From: an uncultured Colwellia sp.
GTDB taxonomy: Bacteria > Pseudomonadota > Gammaproteobacteria > Enterobacterales > Alteromonadaceae
Direction of reading: 5' to 3'
Length of the DNA stretch: 61,674 bases
Assembly (NCBI GenBank): GCA_913061475.1
Contig: CAJXUN010000027.1
Coordinates: 1 to 61,674 of the forward strand
Positions 52,108 through 60,745 of this stretch are shown here, piece after piece. Within the stretch, counting starts at the first letter, position 1. The number at the start of each line of letters is the position of its first letter. Below the pieces are notes generated by a model. The model was not told the origin of the DNA and ran no database searches. It worked only from the letters and a program-made list of their open reading frames with translations. The translations under genes were made by a program, and so were the position numbers.

Positions 52108-52950
52108 TTAGTGTTCTAACAATTGCTCAATAAAAAACTCTAAGTGCCCTGAAGGTTGCTGTGGCACTGGCCAACTAATGATATTTTTAGCGAGTGATTT
52201 AAAGCTAATTGACGCCGGAGAATCTGGAAATGCTTCAACAATGGCTTGTTGTTTTCTAACCGCTTTGCGAATATTTTCATCGTAAGGTATGACAGCAACT
52301 AACTCTAAAGTAACATCGAGGAATCTATCGGTGACTTTTGAAAGTTTAGCAAATAGCTGTTGACCTTCTTTTGCACTGCGTACCATATTGGCAACAACTT
52401 TAAATTTGAATAAACCGTGATCTCGACTTAATAGCTTCATCAATGCGTAGCAATCGGTTATTGATGTTGGCTCGTCACATACCACTAGTAAAACATCTTG
52501 CGAAGCTCGGCAAAAGCTCAATACCATATCAGAGATACCCGCAGCGGTATCAACGATGAGAATATCAAATTTGGTTTGCATATCGCTAAAAGCGCGAATC
52601 AGGCCAGCATGCTCAGACGGAGTCAAATCCACCATAGATTGCGTGCCTGATGTTGCAGGAATAATGTTAATACCAGCAGGGCCTTGAATGATAATATCAT
52701 CCAATTCACACTCACCTGATAACACATGAGATAAATTGCGCTGGACACGCAAACCTAACATCACATCAACATTAGCTAAACCTAAATCGGCATCTAGTAC
52801 TAATACCCGCTTGCCTAATTTAGCTAAAGAAATAGCGGTATTTAATGATACGTTAGTTTTACCTACGCCACCTTTACCACCAGAAACTGCTATGACTTTT
52901 ATATGTTGGGGATCTTGCATCTTTCTTAAGCCACTCGCTTGATCTATCAT
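52108..52950 (-). CDS. flhG: MinD-like ATPase FlhG (FleN), flagellar number regulator
   Basis: FlhG limits the number of polar flagella, acting against FlhF and on the flagellar master regulator. It is a MinD/ParA-type ATPase with the deviant Walker A SGGKGGVGKTN at 23-33, then LVLDADLGLANVDVMLGL, LIVDTAAGISDMVLSF and CDEPTSITDCYALMKLL. The N-terminal QASGLRKMQ is the DQAxxLR-like activator motif that stimulates FlhF GTPase. A C-terminal amphipathic helix (about 265-280) may bind membrane. Its 280 residues are typical. Confidence 0.95.
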   Translation of the reverse strand: MIDQASGLRKMQDPQHIKVIAVSGGKGGVGKTNVSLNTAISLAKLGKRVLVLDADLGLANVDVMLGLRVQRNLSHVLSGECELDDIIIQGPAGINIIPATSGTQSMVDLTPSEHAGLIRAFSDMQTKFDILIVDTAAGISDMVLSFCRASQDVLLVVCDEPTSITDCYALMKLLSRDHGLFKFKVVANMVRSAKEGQQLFAKLSKVTDRFLDVTLELVAVIPYDENIRKAVRKQQAIVEAFPDSPASISFKSLAKNIISWPVPQQPSGHLEFFIEQLLEH

Positions 52951-52994
52951 CTAGTTAACTTCTCTATATAACCACGCCGCTTAACGTAAGACGG

Positions 52995-54539
52995 CTATAC
53001 GGCAGCTGCTGCGGGTGTCCGCCATGAGGCAGCCACTGAACTCTGAGATTTTATCGCCATTCTATCTGCAAGCGTAACCAATTTCTCAGCATTTGCAACC
53101 TTAATATCTTCTGGAACTCTTTGGCCATCAGTAAGATAGCCAATAGCTAAACCATTTTGCAGTGATGTGGTAATAATTTCACCAACACTCAGGCTTTCAT
53201 CTAGCTTGGTATAAATACAGCCCGCTAAAGGGATGCGTTTAAATCGTTCGACGTTTTCTTGCATTACACGCTGTTGAGTATTAGCAGATAACACTAAGTA
53301 GTTCCGAATTCTAACACGAGCATTAGCGATTAAGGTAGTCAAATGCTCGGCTAAGCGCATATCTCTTTGGCCCATGCCTGCGGTATCAATTAAGATTAAT
53401 TTCTTTTGAGAAAATTGTTGTAAAAGACTATCTAACTCATTGCCATCATTGGCAAGTTTGACTTGACAACCAATAATACGACCATAAGTAGAAAGCTGTT
53501 CAAAACCAGCGATACGATAGCTATCCGTCGAAATTAACACCACTTGATCTGCACCATGAATTTGAGCAAAACGAGCCGCAAGTTTCGCAATAGTGGTGGT
53601 TTTACCAACGCCTGTTGGTCCAACAAGAGAAACAACACCACCACGTTGGATGATATCGTTATTAGTCGTATTTAGCTGCTGGGCAATGATATGTTTTGCT
53701 TGTTGCCAAGCATCTTGCTCATGAGTATTCGCAGGAATATAACCAGCAATTTGATCAGCAACTTGTTCGTTGAGGCCCATCGCCATTAATTTGTTAACCA
53801 AGACTGCGCGCATAGGGTCTTTTTGCGCCATATCTTGCCACATCAAACCAGACATTTGGTGCTCTAATAACTGACGAATTGACGACATTTCTTTTTGCAT
53901 ATTATCAAATTCAGCGCTACTCACGCGATGATCACTACTCGATTTATTTTGTTCAGAGGACGTATTCGACTTAGCTATTGTCTCATTAAAATATGTACTA
54001 TTTTCTTCAATGTGGCTAGCAGCTGTTGACTGCTCTGCGGACTCTAACGGGTTAGATTGTTCTAAACGAGAAGTGAAGTTTTTAAACTGCTGTTCAATAT
54101 CGGGTGCGGCAATATTATTACTTTTTGCAGGGTTATTATTTACTTTGGCTGCTGAATTTTCTATTTGACTATTAAATGCTCGCGTTGCAGGTGCTTTATC
54201 GTAGCCATTTTGCTGTACTTGTCGACTGAGCAATGCTGCTAAGCTATCTACTGGTGCTGCTGCAGACTGCGCTACTGAATCAGGTGCTTGGCTAATTGCC
54301 ACTGTATCTTCGGTAAAATCTGCACGTTCTTCAGGTGCAGCATGAAGCTCTTGATTCTGAGTTGTTGCTGACTGCGCTGGCTTAACGTTTTGGTTGTAAT
54401 CAACCGCTGCCATTAATTCGACACCTTCAGCAATTTTTTTATTAGACATAATCACTGCGTCAGCACCTAGCTCTTCTTTAATTTGTGCTAGTGCAGTTCT
54501 CATATCTTTTGCTACATAACGTCTAATTTTCACAGCCAA
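52995..54539 (-). CDS. flhF: Signal-recognition-type GTPase FlhF
   Basis: FlhF recruits early flagellar parts to the pole. The basic N-terminal B domain (VKIRRYVAKDMRTALAQIKE) is followed by a low-complexity Ala/Ser/Asn/Gln-rich segment (about 50-205), longer and less conserved than the rest. The helical N domain comes at about 210-295. The G domain has the P-loop GPTGVGKTT at 307-315, VLISTDSYRIAGFEQLSTYG, LILIDTAGMGQRD and TKLDESLSVGEIIT. Its 514 residues are in the normal range. It lies upstream of flhG, 38 bases after flhA. Confidence 0.95.
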   Translation of the reverse strand: MAVKIRRYVAKDMRTALAQIKEELGADAVIMSNKKIAEGVELMAAVDYNQNVKPAQSATTQNQELHAAPEERADFTEDTVAISQAPDSVAQSAAAPVDSLAALLSRQVQQNGYDKAPATRAFNSQIENSAAKVNNNPAKSNNIAAPDIEQQFKNFTSRLEQSNPLESAEQSTAASHIEENSTYFNETIAKSNTSSEQNKSSSDHRVSSAEFDNMQKEMSSIRQLLEHQMSGLMWQDMAQKDPMRAVLVNKLMAMGLNEQVADQIAGYIPANTHEQDAWQQAKHIIAQQLNTTNNDIIQRGGVVSLVGPTGVGKTTTIAKLAARFAQIHGADQVVLISTDSYRIAGFEQLSTYGRIIGCQVKLANDGNELDSLLQQFSQKKLILIDTAGMGQRDMRLAEHLTTLIANARVRIRNYLVLSANTQQRVMQENVERFKRIPLAGCIYTKLDESLSVGEIITTSLQNGLAIGYLTDGQRVPEDIKVANAEKLVTLADRMAIKSQSSVAASWRTPAAAAV

Positions 54540-54577
54540 CCCCTTATAATTCAGTACAACTTACATTGAAATATTTT

Positions 54578-56680
54578 TTACTGACCGATAGCACTAACAA
54601 TTTTTATTTGTTTGTCATCAGGAATTTCTTGATAAGAAATTACCCGTAACCCTGGGATAGTATATTTAACAAATTTAGCGAGTACTGAACGTAAAATACC
54701 TGACGTTAATAAAATTGGTGTATCGCCAGCCATTTCTTGCTGTTGTGCACCATCGGTCAATGATTTTTGTAACCGTTCTGCTAAACCTGGTTCGATACCT
54801 GCGCCATCGTCTCCAGCCATTTGCATTGACTGATGCAACATCTGTTCCAGCTCTGGCGACAAAGTTATGACGGGCACTTCAACCGTCGGTCCAACTAACT
54901 CTTGAACAATGAATTTTCGCAGTGTAATACGTACAGCTGCAGTTAGCACTTCCGGGTCTTGACTCTTAGGACCGTACTCTACTAATGTTTGTATTATGCT
55001 ACGCATATCACGTACTGCAACGCCTTCATTCATTAGGTTTTGTAATACTTTAACTATGCTACCAAGTGACAATACATCAGGGATCAAGCCTTCAATCAAC
55101 TTAGGATAACTCTTAGCCAACATATCAAGTAGGTTTTGTACTTCTTCATGTCCTAATAATTGCGCGGCATTATTAGTTAAAATTTGACTTAAGTGTGTTG
55201 CTAGCACAGTTGCAGAGTCAACAACGGTATAGCCAAGTGACTGTGCATGTTCCCGCTGCTCTTGTTTTATCCAAACAGCATCTAAACCAAAAGCAGGATC
55301 TTTTGTGGCAATTCCATCAAGTTTACCAAATACTTGCCCAGGATTGATTGCCAGCTCATGATCATGGCGAATTTCAGCTTCCCCTATGGTCACCCCCATC
55401 AATGATATTTGATAACAGTTAGGGTCTAAATCTAAATTATCGCGAATATGCACGGCAGGCACCAAAAAACCAAACTCTTGAGAAAGTTTTTTTCTTACGC
55501 CTTTAATACGATTAAGCAGCTCTCCACCTTGGGCTTTATCAACGAGAGGGATCAAACGATAACCAATTTCAAGACCAATAATATCGACATGATTGACATC
55601 ATCCCAACCTAAGTCTTTCACTTCTGCTTCTTGTTGCTGATTTTGCACATCAGCCGCTTGGCCTTGCTCCACTAGTTGCGCCGCTTTTGCGGTTTTATAT
55701 TTACTACTAAAAAAGGCAACACCAGCGATCAATACCGCAAAAATCAAAAATGCCACATGTGGCATACCTGGAACAATGCCCATGACAAACATCACACCGG
55801 CTGCAATATAAAGTGATTTTGTTTGGCCAAGTTGACTACTGACTTGCTCCCCCATATCTTGCGAAGTATTTTGACGCGTAACAACTATCGCGGTACCCAC
55901 TGATAAAAGCAGTCCAGGGATTTGTGCCACTAAACCGTCACCAATAGTTAATAAGGTATAAATTTCTACCGCGGTGTCAAAACTCAAATCATGTTGAACC
56001 ATGCCAATTACTAGACCACCGATGATATTGATAAAAAGAATTAAAATACCAGCAACCGCATCACCTTTGACAAATTTACTCGCACCATCCATCGAACCAT
56101 AAAAATCCGCTTCACTGGTGACTTCAACTCGACGTTCACGGGCTTGTTCTGCAGTAATAAACCCTGCATTCAAATCCGCGTCAATGGCCATTTGTTTACC
56201 CGGCATCGCATCCAGGGTAAAACGAGCAGTAACTTCTGAAATACGTCCCGCACCTTTTGTGATTACGACAAAATTTATGATGATAAGAATAAGAAATACC
56301 ACAAGACCAACGGCGTAATTACCGCCAATAACCACAGATCCAAAGGCTTCTATGACTTTACCTGCCGCTGCGGGTCCTTCATGACCTTCGAGCAATACGA
56401 CTCGAGTACTGGCAACATTAAGCGCTAAACGCAAAATAGTGGCTATCAATAGCACAGCAGGAAATGAACCAAACTCGAGTGGCTTGAGGGTATAGACCGT
56501 GATCAATAATACAACGAGAGACAAGGCTATATTGAAAGAAAAAAGAATATCTAACAAGAATGCTGGCATCGGTAAAATGACCATACCAAGTGCCGCCATT
56601 ACAAGAAATGGCGTACCCAAACCAGACAGTGCGTTAAGTTTTTGTTTCTTTAAATTATTAAAAGTTGCCGTTAACTGCAT
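54578..56680 (-). CDS. flhA: Flagellar type III export gate protein FlhA
   Basis: FlhA is the large export-gate subunit that couples proton flow to protein export. The 700-residue protein has about eight membrane spans (residues 20-330), with the FHIPEP-family cytoplasmic loop between them (TARFTLDAMPGKQMAIDADL, followed by NAGFITAEQARERR). A cytoplasmic domain (about 360-690) docks chaperone-substrate pairs. It is preceded by a 133-base gap that carries a sigma-54 type promoter site. Confidence 0.97.
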   Translation of the reverse strand: MQLTATFNNLKKQKLNALSGLGTPFLVMAALGMVILPMPAFLLDILFSFNIALSLVVLLITVYTLKPLEFGSFPAVLLIATILRLALNVASTRVVLLEGHEGPAAAGKVIEAFGSVVIGGNYAVGLVVFLILIIINFVVITKGAGRISEVTARFTLDAMPGKQMAIDADLNAGFITAEQARERRVEVTSEADFYGSMDGASKFVKGDAVAGILILFINIIGGLVIGMVQHDLSFDTAVEIYTLLTIGDGLVAQIPGLLLSVGTAIVVTRQNTSQDMGEQVSSQLGQTKSLYIAAGVMFVMGIVPGMPHVAFLIFAVLIAGVAFFSSKYKTAKAAQLVEQGQAADVQNQQQEAEVKDLGWDDVNHVDIIGLEIGYRLIPLVDKAQGGELLNRIKGVRKKLSQEFGFLVPAVHIRDNLDLDPNCYQISLMGVTIGEAEIRHDHELAINPGQVFGKLDGIATKDPAFGLDAVWIKQEQREHAQSLGYTVVDSATVLATHLSQILTNNAAQLLGHEEVQNLLDMLAKSYPKLIEGLIPDVLSLGSIVKVLQNLMNEGVAVRDMRSIIQTLVEYGPKSQDPEVLTAAVRITLRKFIVQELVGPTVEVPVITLSPELEQMLHQSMQMAGDDGAGIEPGLAERLQKSLTDGAQQQEMAGDTPILLTSGILRSVLAKFVKYTIPGLRVISYQEIPDDKQIKIVSAIGQ

Positions 56681-56719
56681 GAGCTCTTAGTGATAATTTT
56701 TTGACATGTAGTACGTTCA

Positions 56720-56734
56720 GCAATAATCAGACCA
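56720..56734 (-). promoter_or_regulatory. Sigma-54 type promoter candidate upstream of flhA
   Basis: On the minus strand TGGTCTGATTATTGC has the invariant GG (-24) and GC (-12) ten bases apart and a perfect TTGC at -12; the consensus is TGGCAC-N5-TTGC. Transcription would start near 56708, about 28 bases before the flhA ATG. Polar flagellar flhA operons in Vibrio and Pseudomonas are sigma-54 dependent, which fits. Confidence 0.6.
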
Positions 56735-56813
56735 TCTAGCACTAAGGGCAGCTAATTAAATTTGTAGTGAGGGATTTTTAAACAATACGACTATTTTTTA
56801 TCAGATACCTACA

Positions 56814-57944
56814 TCAATAGCGATAATCGTCCGGAATTGGTAAATTTTTAGCTACGGCTTTCGGGCGTCGGGCCTTACCTTTTTTATGGGCACTGAGTTG
56901 AAAAATAAACGCTAATATTTGTGCCACGGCAGCAAATAGCTGCTCCGGAATTTCTTCATTGGGTTCAGCGGTATAATATAATGACCTTGCTAACGCAGGC
57001 GATGCTACAATTTCAACATTGTGTTCTTTGGCTATAGTACGAATATGCAAAGCCATTTCGTCAATACCTTTTGCCACTAATATAGGAGCACCACCAACCT
57101 CAGCATCATATTTAAGCGCTACGGAATAGTGCGTGGGGTTGGTGATCACCACATCAGAGTTTGGAACTTCCTGCATCATACGACGCTGTGACATTTCATA
57201 TTGCGCTCGCCTTATGCGACCTTTTGTTTCAGGACTACCCTCAGAGTTTTTCATTTCATCTTTAATTTCTTGCTTGGTCATTTTTAATTGTCGATTGTGA
57301 TTCCACACTTGATATGGCGCATCAATAACCACAATAATGCCAATCGATAACGCTAAAGCTAAAAACATCCAAAGTAATAAAGAAACCGCATGAGAAAAGT
57401 TGTGCGGAATATTTTCAGTACTTAAATTCACTATCTGACCAAATAAGCTGTTTAGTAGCAAATATGCTGAAATAAAGATAACAAAAAACTTCAGAATCGA
57501 CTTAATAAGCTCGACATAGGCTTGCACGCCAAACATGCGTTTGAAGCCTGCAATAGGGGAAAGCTTGCTAGCTTTAGGGGCCATGGCCTCCCATGAAAAG
57601 CTCATACCACCCAGTAAGGTATTACCAATAAATGCAGCAACGACAATGATAATATGTATCCAAAGAAAGGGCACCAAAATTGCGCTAACGCCGTCGCTCG
57701 CTACTTGATATAGCGCATGTGGATCCATGGCTTCTCGACGATTTAAGCTGAAAAGACGTTTCATCATCACCGACAGCCCTTCAACAAGAGAATTTCCCAT
57801 CAGCAGCAGTGCTGCGGCGCTACCAACGAGTACAAACATAGTGCCAAGATCTTTCGAACGCGCTATTTGACCTTTCTTACGCGCTTCTGAGAGCTTTTTT
57901 GCCGTCGGTTCTTCAGTTTTTTCACCACTATCCGATTCAGCCAT
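56814..57944 (-). CDS. flhB: Flagellar export switch protein FlhB
   Basis: FlhB switches export from rod/hook to filament substrates. Four membrane helices occupy about 30-210. The cytoplasmic domain contains the self-cleavage site Asn269-Pro-Thr-His272 in VVITNPTHYSVALKYD. The frame extends to 57962 without ATG, but the ATG at 57944 (MAESDSGEKTEEPTAKKLSE) is the family start and overlaps the fliR stop by one base (TAATG). At 376 residues it is full length. A basic tail (KKGKARRPKAVAKN) ends the protein. Confidence 0.96.
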   Translation of the reverse strand: MAESDSGEKTEEPTAKKLSEARKKGQIARSKDLGTMFVLVGSAAALLLMGNSLVEGLSVMMKRLFSLNRREAMDPHALYQVASDGVSAILVPFLWIHIIIVVAAFIGNTLLGGMSFSWEAMAPKASKLSPIAGFKRMFGVQAYVELIKSILKFFVIFISAYLLLNSLFGQIVNLSTENIPHNFSHAVSLLLWMFLALALSIGIIVVIDAPYQVWNHNRQLKMTKQEIKDEMKNSEGSPETKGRIRRAQYEMSQRRMMQEVPNSDVVITNPTHYSVALKYDAEVGGAPILVAKGIDEMALHIRTIAKEHNVEIVASPALARSLYYTAEPNEEIPEQLFAAVAQILAFIFQLSAHKKGKARRPKAVAKNLPIPDDYRY

Positions 57945-58729
57945 TAGGGTGCGGCTCCACAATTAATCAAATAACAACTAAAGTCTAATGCCCGCTGCCA
58001 TTGCATAACAAAATGGCTATAAAAATTCCCCATGGTTAACCACATGATCAACAAACCCGCACACATAGTAATCGGGAAGCCAATAGCAAAAATATTCAAT
58101 TGTGGTGCTGCCCGCGTCATAATGCCGAAGGAAAAGTTAATCAATAACATCGCCGTTAAAGGCGCAATTGCCAACGACAACGCAGTGGCAAACATCCAAC
58201 CCCCCCACTCGGCAATTTCTTTAAACTTAACACTAGAAAATTCGGTCGCAGGAATTGGAATGGTATCAAAGCTAGCCACAACAAACTGTAAGTAAGCCAA
58301 ATGACCGTCCATCGCCCAAAATAGCAGTGACGACAAGATGAGAAAAAACTGTCCTACCGCGGGTACATTCGTACCACTAGCAGGGTCGACCAATGATGCG
58401 AAGCCCAAACCAGTTTGCATGGCGATAATCTGCCCTGCAAGCGTAAAGGTGTTTACCACCATGACAGTTACAAAACCTAGCATAATGCCAACAATCATTT
58501 GTTCGCCAATTAACAACGCTGTCGCTAATGAAAATAAATCGCCGACACGTGTTGGTGGTAGCGCAGGCATAACAGCGACCGTTATCGCTAAACAAAAAAA
58601 CAGTTTTATGCGCCCAGGGATAGCTTTTGCCCCTAAGCCAATCATCGACATCACCATCGCGGAAATACGCGCCAACGGCAGCAAAAAGTCAGCCATAGTT
58701 TGATTGATAACTGACTCAGTAAACTCCAT
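57944..58729 (-). CDS. fliR: Flagellar export gate protein FliR
   Basis: FliR forms the FliPQR export pore with FliP and FliQ. The 261-residue membrane protein contains FLLPLARISAMVMSMIGLGA, FVTVMVVNTFTLAGQIIAMQ, GLGFASLVDPASGTNVPAVG and LSLAIAPLTAMLLINFSFGI, with RAAPQLNIFAIGFPI near the end, as in the family. It follows fliQ by two bases and overlaps flhB by one. Confidence 0.95.
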   Translation of the reverse strand: MEFTESVINQTMADFLLPLARISAMVMSMIGLGAKAIPGRIKLFFCLAITVAVMPALPPTRVGDLFSLATALLIGEQMIVGIMLGFVTVMVVNTFTLAGQIIAMQTGLGFASLVDPASGTNVPAVGQFFLILSSLLFWAMDGHLAYLQFVVASFDTIPIPATEFSSVKFKEIAEWGGWMFATALSLAIAPLTAMLLINFSFGIMTRAAPQLNIFAIGFPITMCAGLLIMWLTMGNFYSHFVMQWQRALDFSCYLINCGAAP

Positions 58730-58731
58730 GG

Positions 58732-59001
58732 TTAACTCACCACACTAGGAATACTACCAATCAGGCGAATAGCGTAATCCATTAGTTTTTGCACCAACCA
58801 ATGTCCGCCCATAATCAAAGCAAGTAAAGTCACGATTAAACGCGGCAGAAAACTCAAAGTTTGCTCGTTTATTGAGGTCGCCGCTTGAAATACCGCAACG
58901 ACTAAGCCGACAAGTAAACTCGGGACAATAACAGCACTAACCAAGACGATAACTAAAAACAAAGCGTCTCGTAAAATATCGACAAAGACCTCAGGACCCA
59001 T
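58732..59001 (-). CDS. fliQ: Flagellar export gate protein FliQ
   Basis: This 89-residue protein with two membrane hairpin helices (about 14-38 and 50-75) is a subunit of the FliPQR pore. VLVSAVIVPSLLVGLVVAVF, QAATSINEQTLSFLPRL and GGHWLVQKLMDYA match the family. Its ATG overlaps the fliP stop by one base. Confidence 0.96.
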   Translation of the reverse strand: MGPEVFVDILRDALFLVIVLVSAVIVPSLLVGLVVAVFQAATSINEQTLSFLPRLIVTLLALIMGGHWLVQKLMDYAIRLIGSIPSVVS

Positions 59002-59798
59002 TACGTGGCTCCCATACCATAGCTTGTTGCTAGCGTACCTATCACCAGATTCCAGCCATCAATAAGTACAAATAACATGAGCTTAAAAGGCAATGAAACG
59101 ATCATCGGCGATAGCATCATCATACCCATGGCCATCAAAATACTCGCAACAACTAAATCTATGATCAAAAAAGGAATAAAGAGCATAAAACCAATTTGAA
59201 AAGCAGTTTTTAATTCGCTAATGACAAAAGCTGGGATGATTACCGTCATCGGTAAATCAGTTGGTTTATCAACTTTCGTTATTCCCGCCATTTGGGCCAG
59301 GGTATCAAGATCTTTGATACGCGTTTGCTCTAACATAAATGCTCGCAATGGCACTTTAGCTTTGTTAATCGCCTCGACTGAGGTTAATTGGTCTTGTAAA
59401 TATGGCTGAATTGCTCGTTCATTAATTTGGTTATAGACTGGCGTCATAATAAACAAGGTCATAAAGAGCGTAATACCTATAATCACCTGATTTGACGGCG
59501 TTTGTTGCAAACCAAATGCTTGTCGTAAAATAGCCATTACTACCACAATACGGGTAAACGATGTCATCATAATTACCGCTGCTGGGATAAAGCTCAGCGC
59601 GGTCATAAAAATCAGTATTTGTAAGGTAATAGAATATTCTTGTGAGCCATCGGGATTCGTTGTCAAAGTCAAAGCCGATAATGAAAGATCATTGGCGGCA
59701 AAGCTAGTATTACTCATCAACATAAACGACAAAATCGTCACCAGAAAAATTACGATTTTTTGCGACGATAATAATGACTTTTTATTTTTGTTTATCAT
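59001..59798 (-). CDS. fliP: Flagellar export gate protein FliP
   Basis: FliP is the main subunit of the export pore. An N-terminal signal peptide (cleavage near SFAA|N, about residue 35) is a known feature of this protein. [60 protein letters not shown] and [20 protein letters not shown] are all diagnostic. At 265 residues it is slightly long because of the leader. Its start overlaps fliO by 17 bases. Confidence 0.97.
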   Translation of the reverse strand: MINKNKKSLLSSQKIVIFLVTILSFMLMSNTSFAANDLSLSALTLTTNPDGSQEYSITLQILIFMTALSFIPAAVIMMTSFTRIVVVMAILRQAFGLQQTPSNQVIIGITLFMTLFIMTPVYNQINERAIQPYLQDQLTSVEAINKAKVPLRAFMLEQTRIKDLDTLAQMAGITKVDKPTDLPMTVIIPAFVISELKTAFQIGFMLFIPFLIIDLVVASILMAMGMMMLSPMIVSLPFKLMLFVLIDGWNLVIGTLATSYGMGAT

Positions 59799-60246
59799 AA
59801 GTTTTTATCGCTTTTTGTTTAAGTAATTTTGCTAATGACTGAGCAAAATCGCCACTATTTTCTTTGCTCGTTACCAAAGGTTCATCAAGCGTTTTCAGTA
59901 AGCTAATTTGTTGTGGAGTCACGCCAAGTAATAATTGTTTTTCTCCGGCTTGCACGACAACAAGCTTTTCTTTTGAACCCAAATGCAGACTAGTCACTAT
60001 TTTCAAACCATTAATAGCATGTTGTGCGCCTTGAAAACGCTTTAGCACCATAGCACTAACAACAATCACTGCTAATACCATCAGCAATGACATGATCATG
60101 CTCATGGCATCCATATTCGCTGTCACATGCTTACCAACCTCTACAGGGGCAACCTCTAGCGAAGTCACGCTCTTGGTCGCCTCTTCTGCATGAACCAAGG
60201 TCAAACAAGCGCACCAGATAATAAATGCTGAAAGAATATTTTTCAT
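59782..60246 (-). CDS. fliO: Flagellar biosynthesis protein FliO
   Basis: FliO helps assemble the FliP ring. The protein has a signal-like N terminus ([20 protein letters not shown]), one membrane span near residues 45-68 ([20 protein letters not shown]) and a cytoplasmic domain with [20 protein letters not shown] and [16 protein letters not shown], the hallmark of the family. The open frame starts with a GTG at 60252 that touches the fliN stop, but the ATG at 60246 is the better start. Poor overall conservation is normal for FliO. Confidence 0.92.
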   Translation of the reverse strand: MKNILSAFIIWCACLTLVHAEEATKSVTSLEVAPVEVGKHVTANMDAMSMIMSLLMVLAVIVVSAMVLKRFQGAQHAINGLKIVTSLHLGSKEKLVVVQAGEKQLLLGVTPQQISLLKTLDEPLVTSKENSGDFAQSLAKLLKQKAIKTYDKQK

Positions 60247-60251
60247 TAGCA

Positions 60252-60644
60252 CTATTTTAATTTTTTAATACGTTCAACTTGGCTAATAACATCAGTCAAG
60301 CGGATACCAAACTTATCGTTAACGACCACCACTTCTCCGTGAGCAATTAAGGTACCATTAACCAGTACATCAAGTGCCTCACCAGCTACACGGTCAAGCT
60401 CAACAACTGAGCCTTGGTTAAGCTGTAATAAATTTCGAATGCTGATATGACTGCGTCCTACTTCCATAGAAATCGTAACAGGTATGTCGAGAATAGCATC
60501 AAGCTTACGTTTCTCCTCGCCGGTAATAGGTTCATTATCTTCTTGCAAATCTTCTAATTCGACAGTTTCAGCAGCTTCTGCGGCAGCCTGCTCATCCATC
60601 GCTTCGTCCCACATGCCTAAATCACCTTCGTTTTCTGTACTCAT
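60252..60644 (-). CDS. fliN: Flagellar motor switch protein FliN
   Basis: FliN is the most abundant subunit of the C-ring and helps bind CheY-P and export complexes. The N-terminal 50 residues are acidic. The SpoA domain covers about 50-130: LDAILDIPVTISMEVGRSHI, SIRNLLQLNQGSVVELDRVA, GEALDVLVNGTLIAHGEVVV and DKFGIRLTDVISQVERIKKL. Its 130 residues are typical of the polar flagellar form. It follows fliM by 101 bases. Confidence 0.96.
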   Translation of the reverse strand: MSTENEGDLGMWDEAMDEQAAAEAAETVELEDLQEDNEPITGEEKRKLDAILDIPVTISMEVGRSHISIRNLLQLNQGSVVELDRVAGEALDVLVNGTLIAHGEVVVVNDKFGIRLTDVISQVERIKKLK

Positions 60645-60745
60645 ATTACTTCGCCTTAATTTTTACCAAGTCGCGTCAAAAGATCCACGCGACTTGTTTA
60701 GTATTTGCTAATGATGCGATTTATATACCAATTCAAAACAACTGT

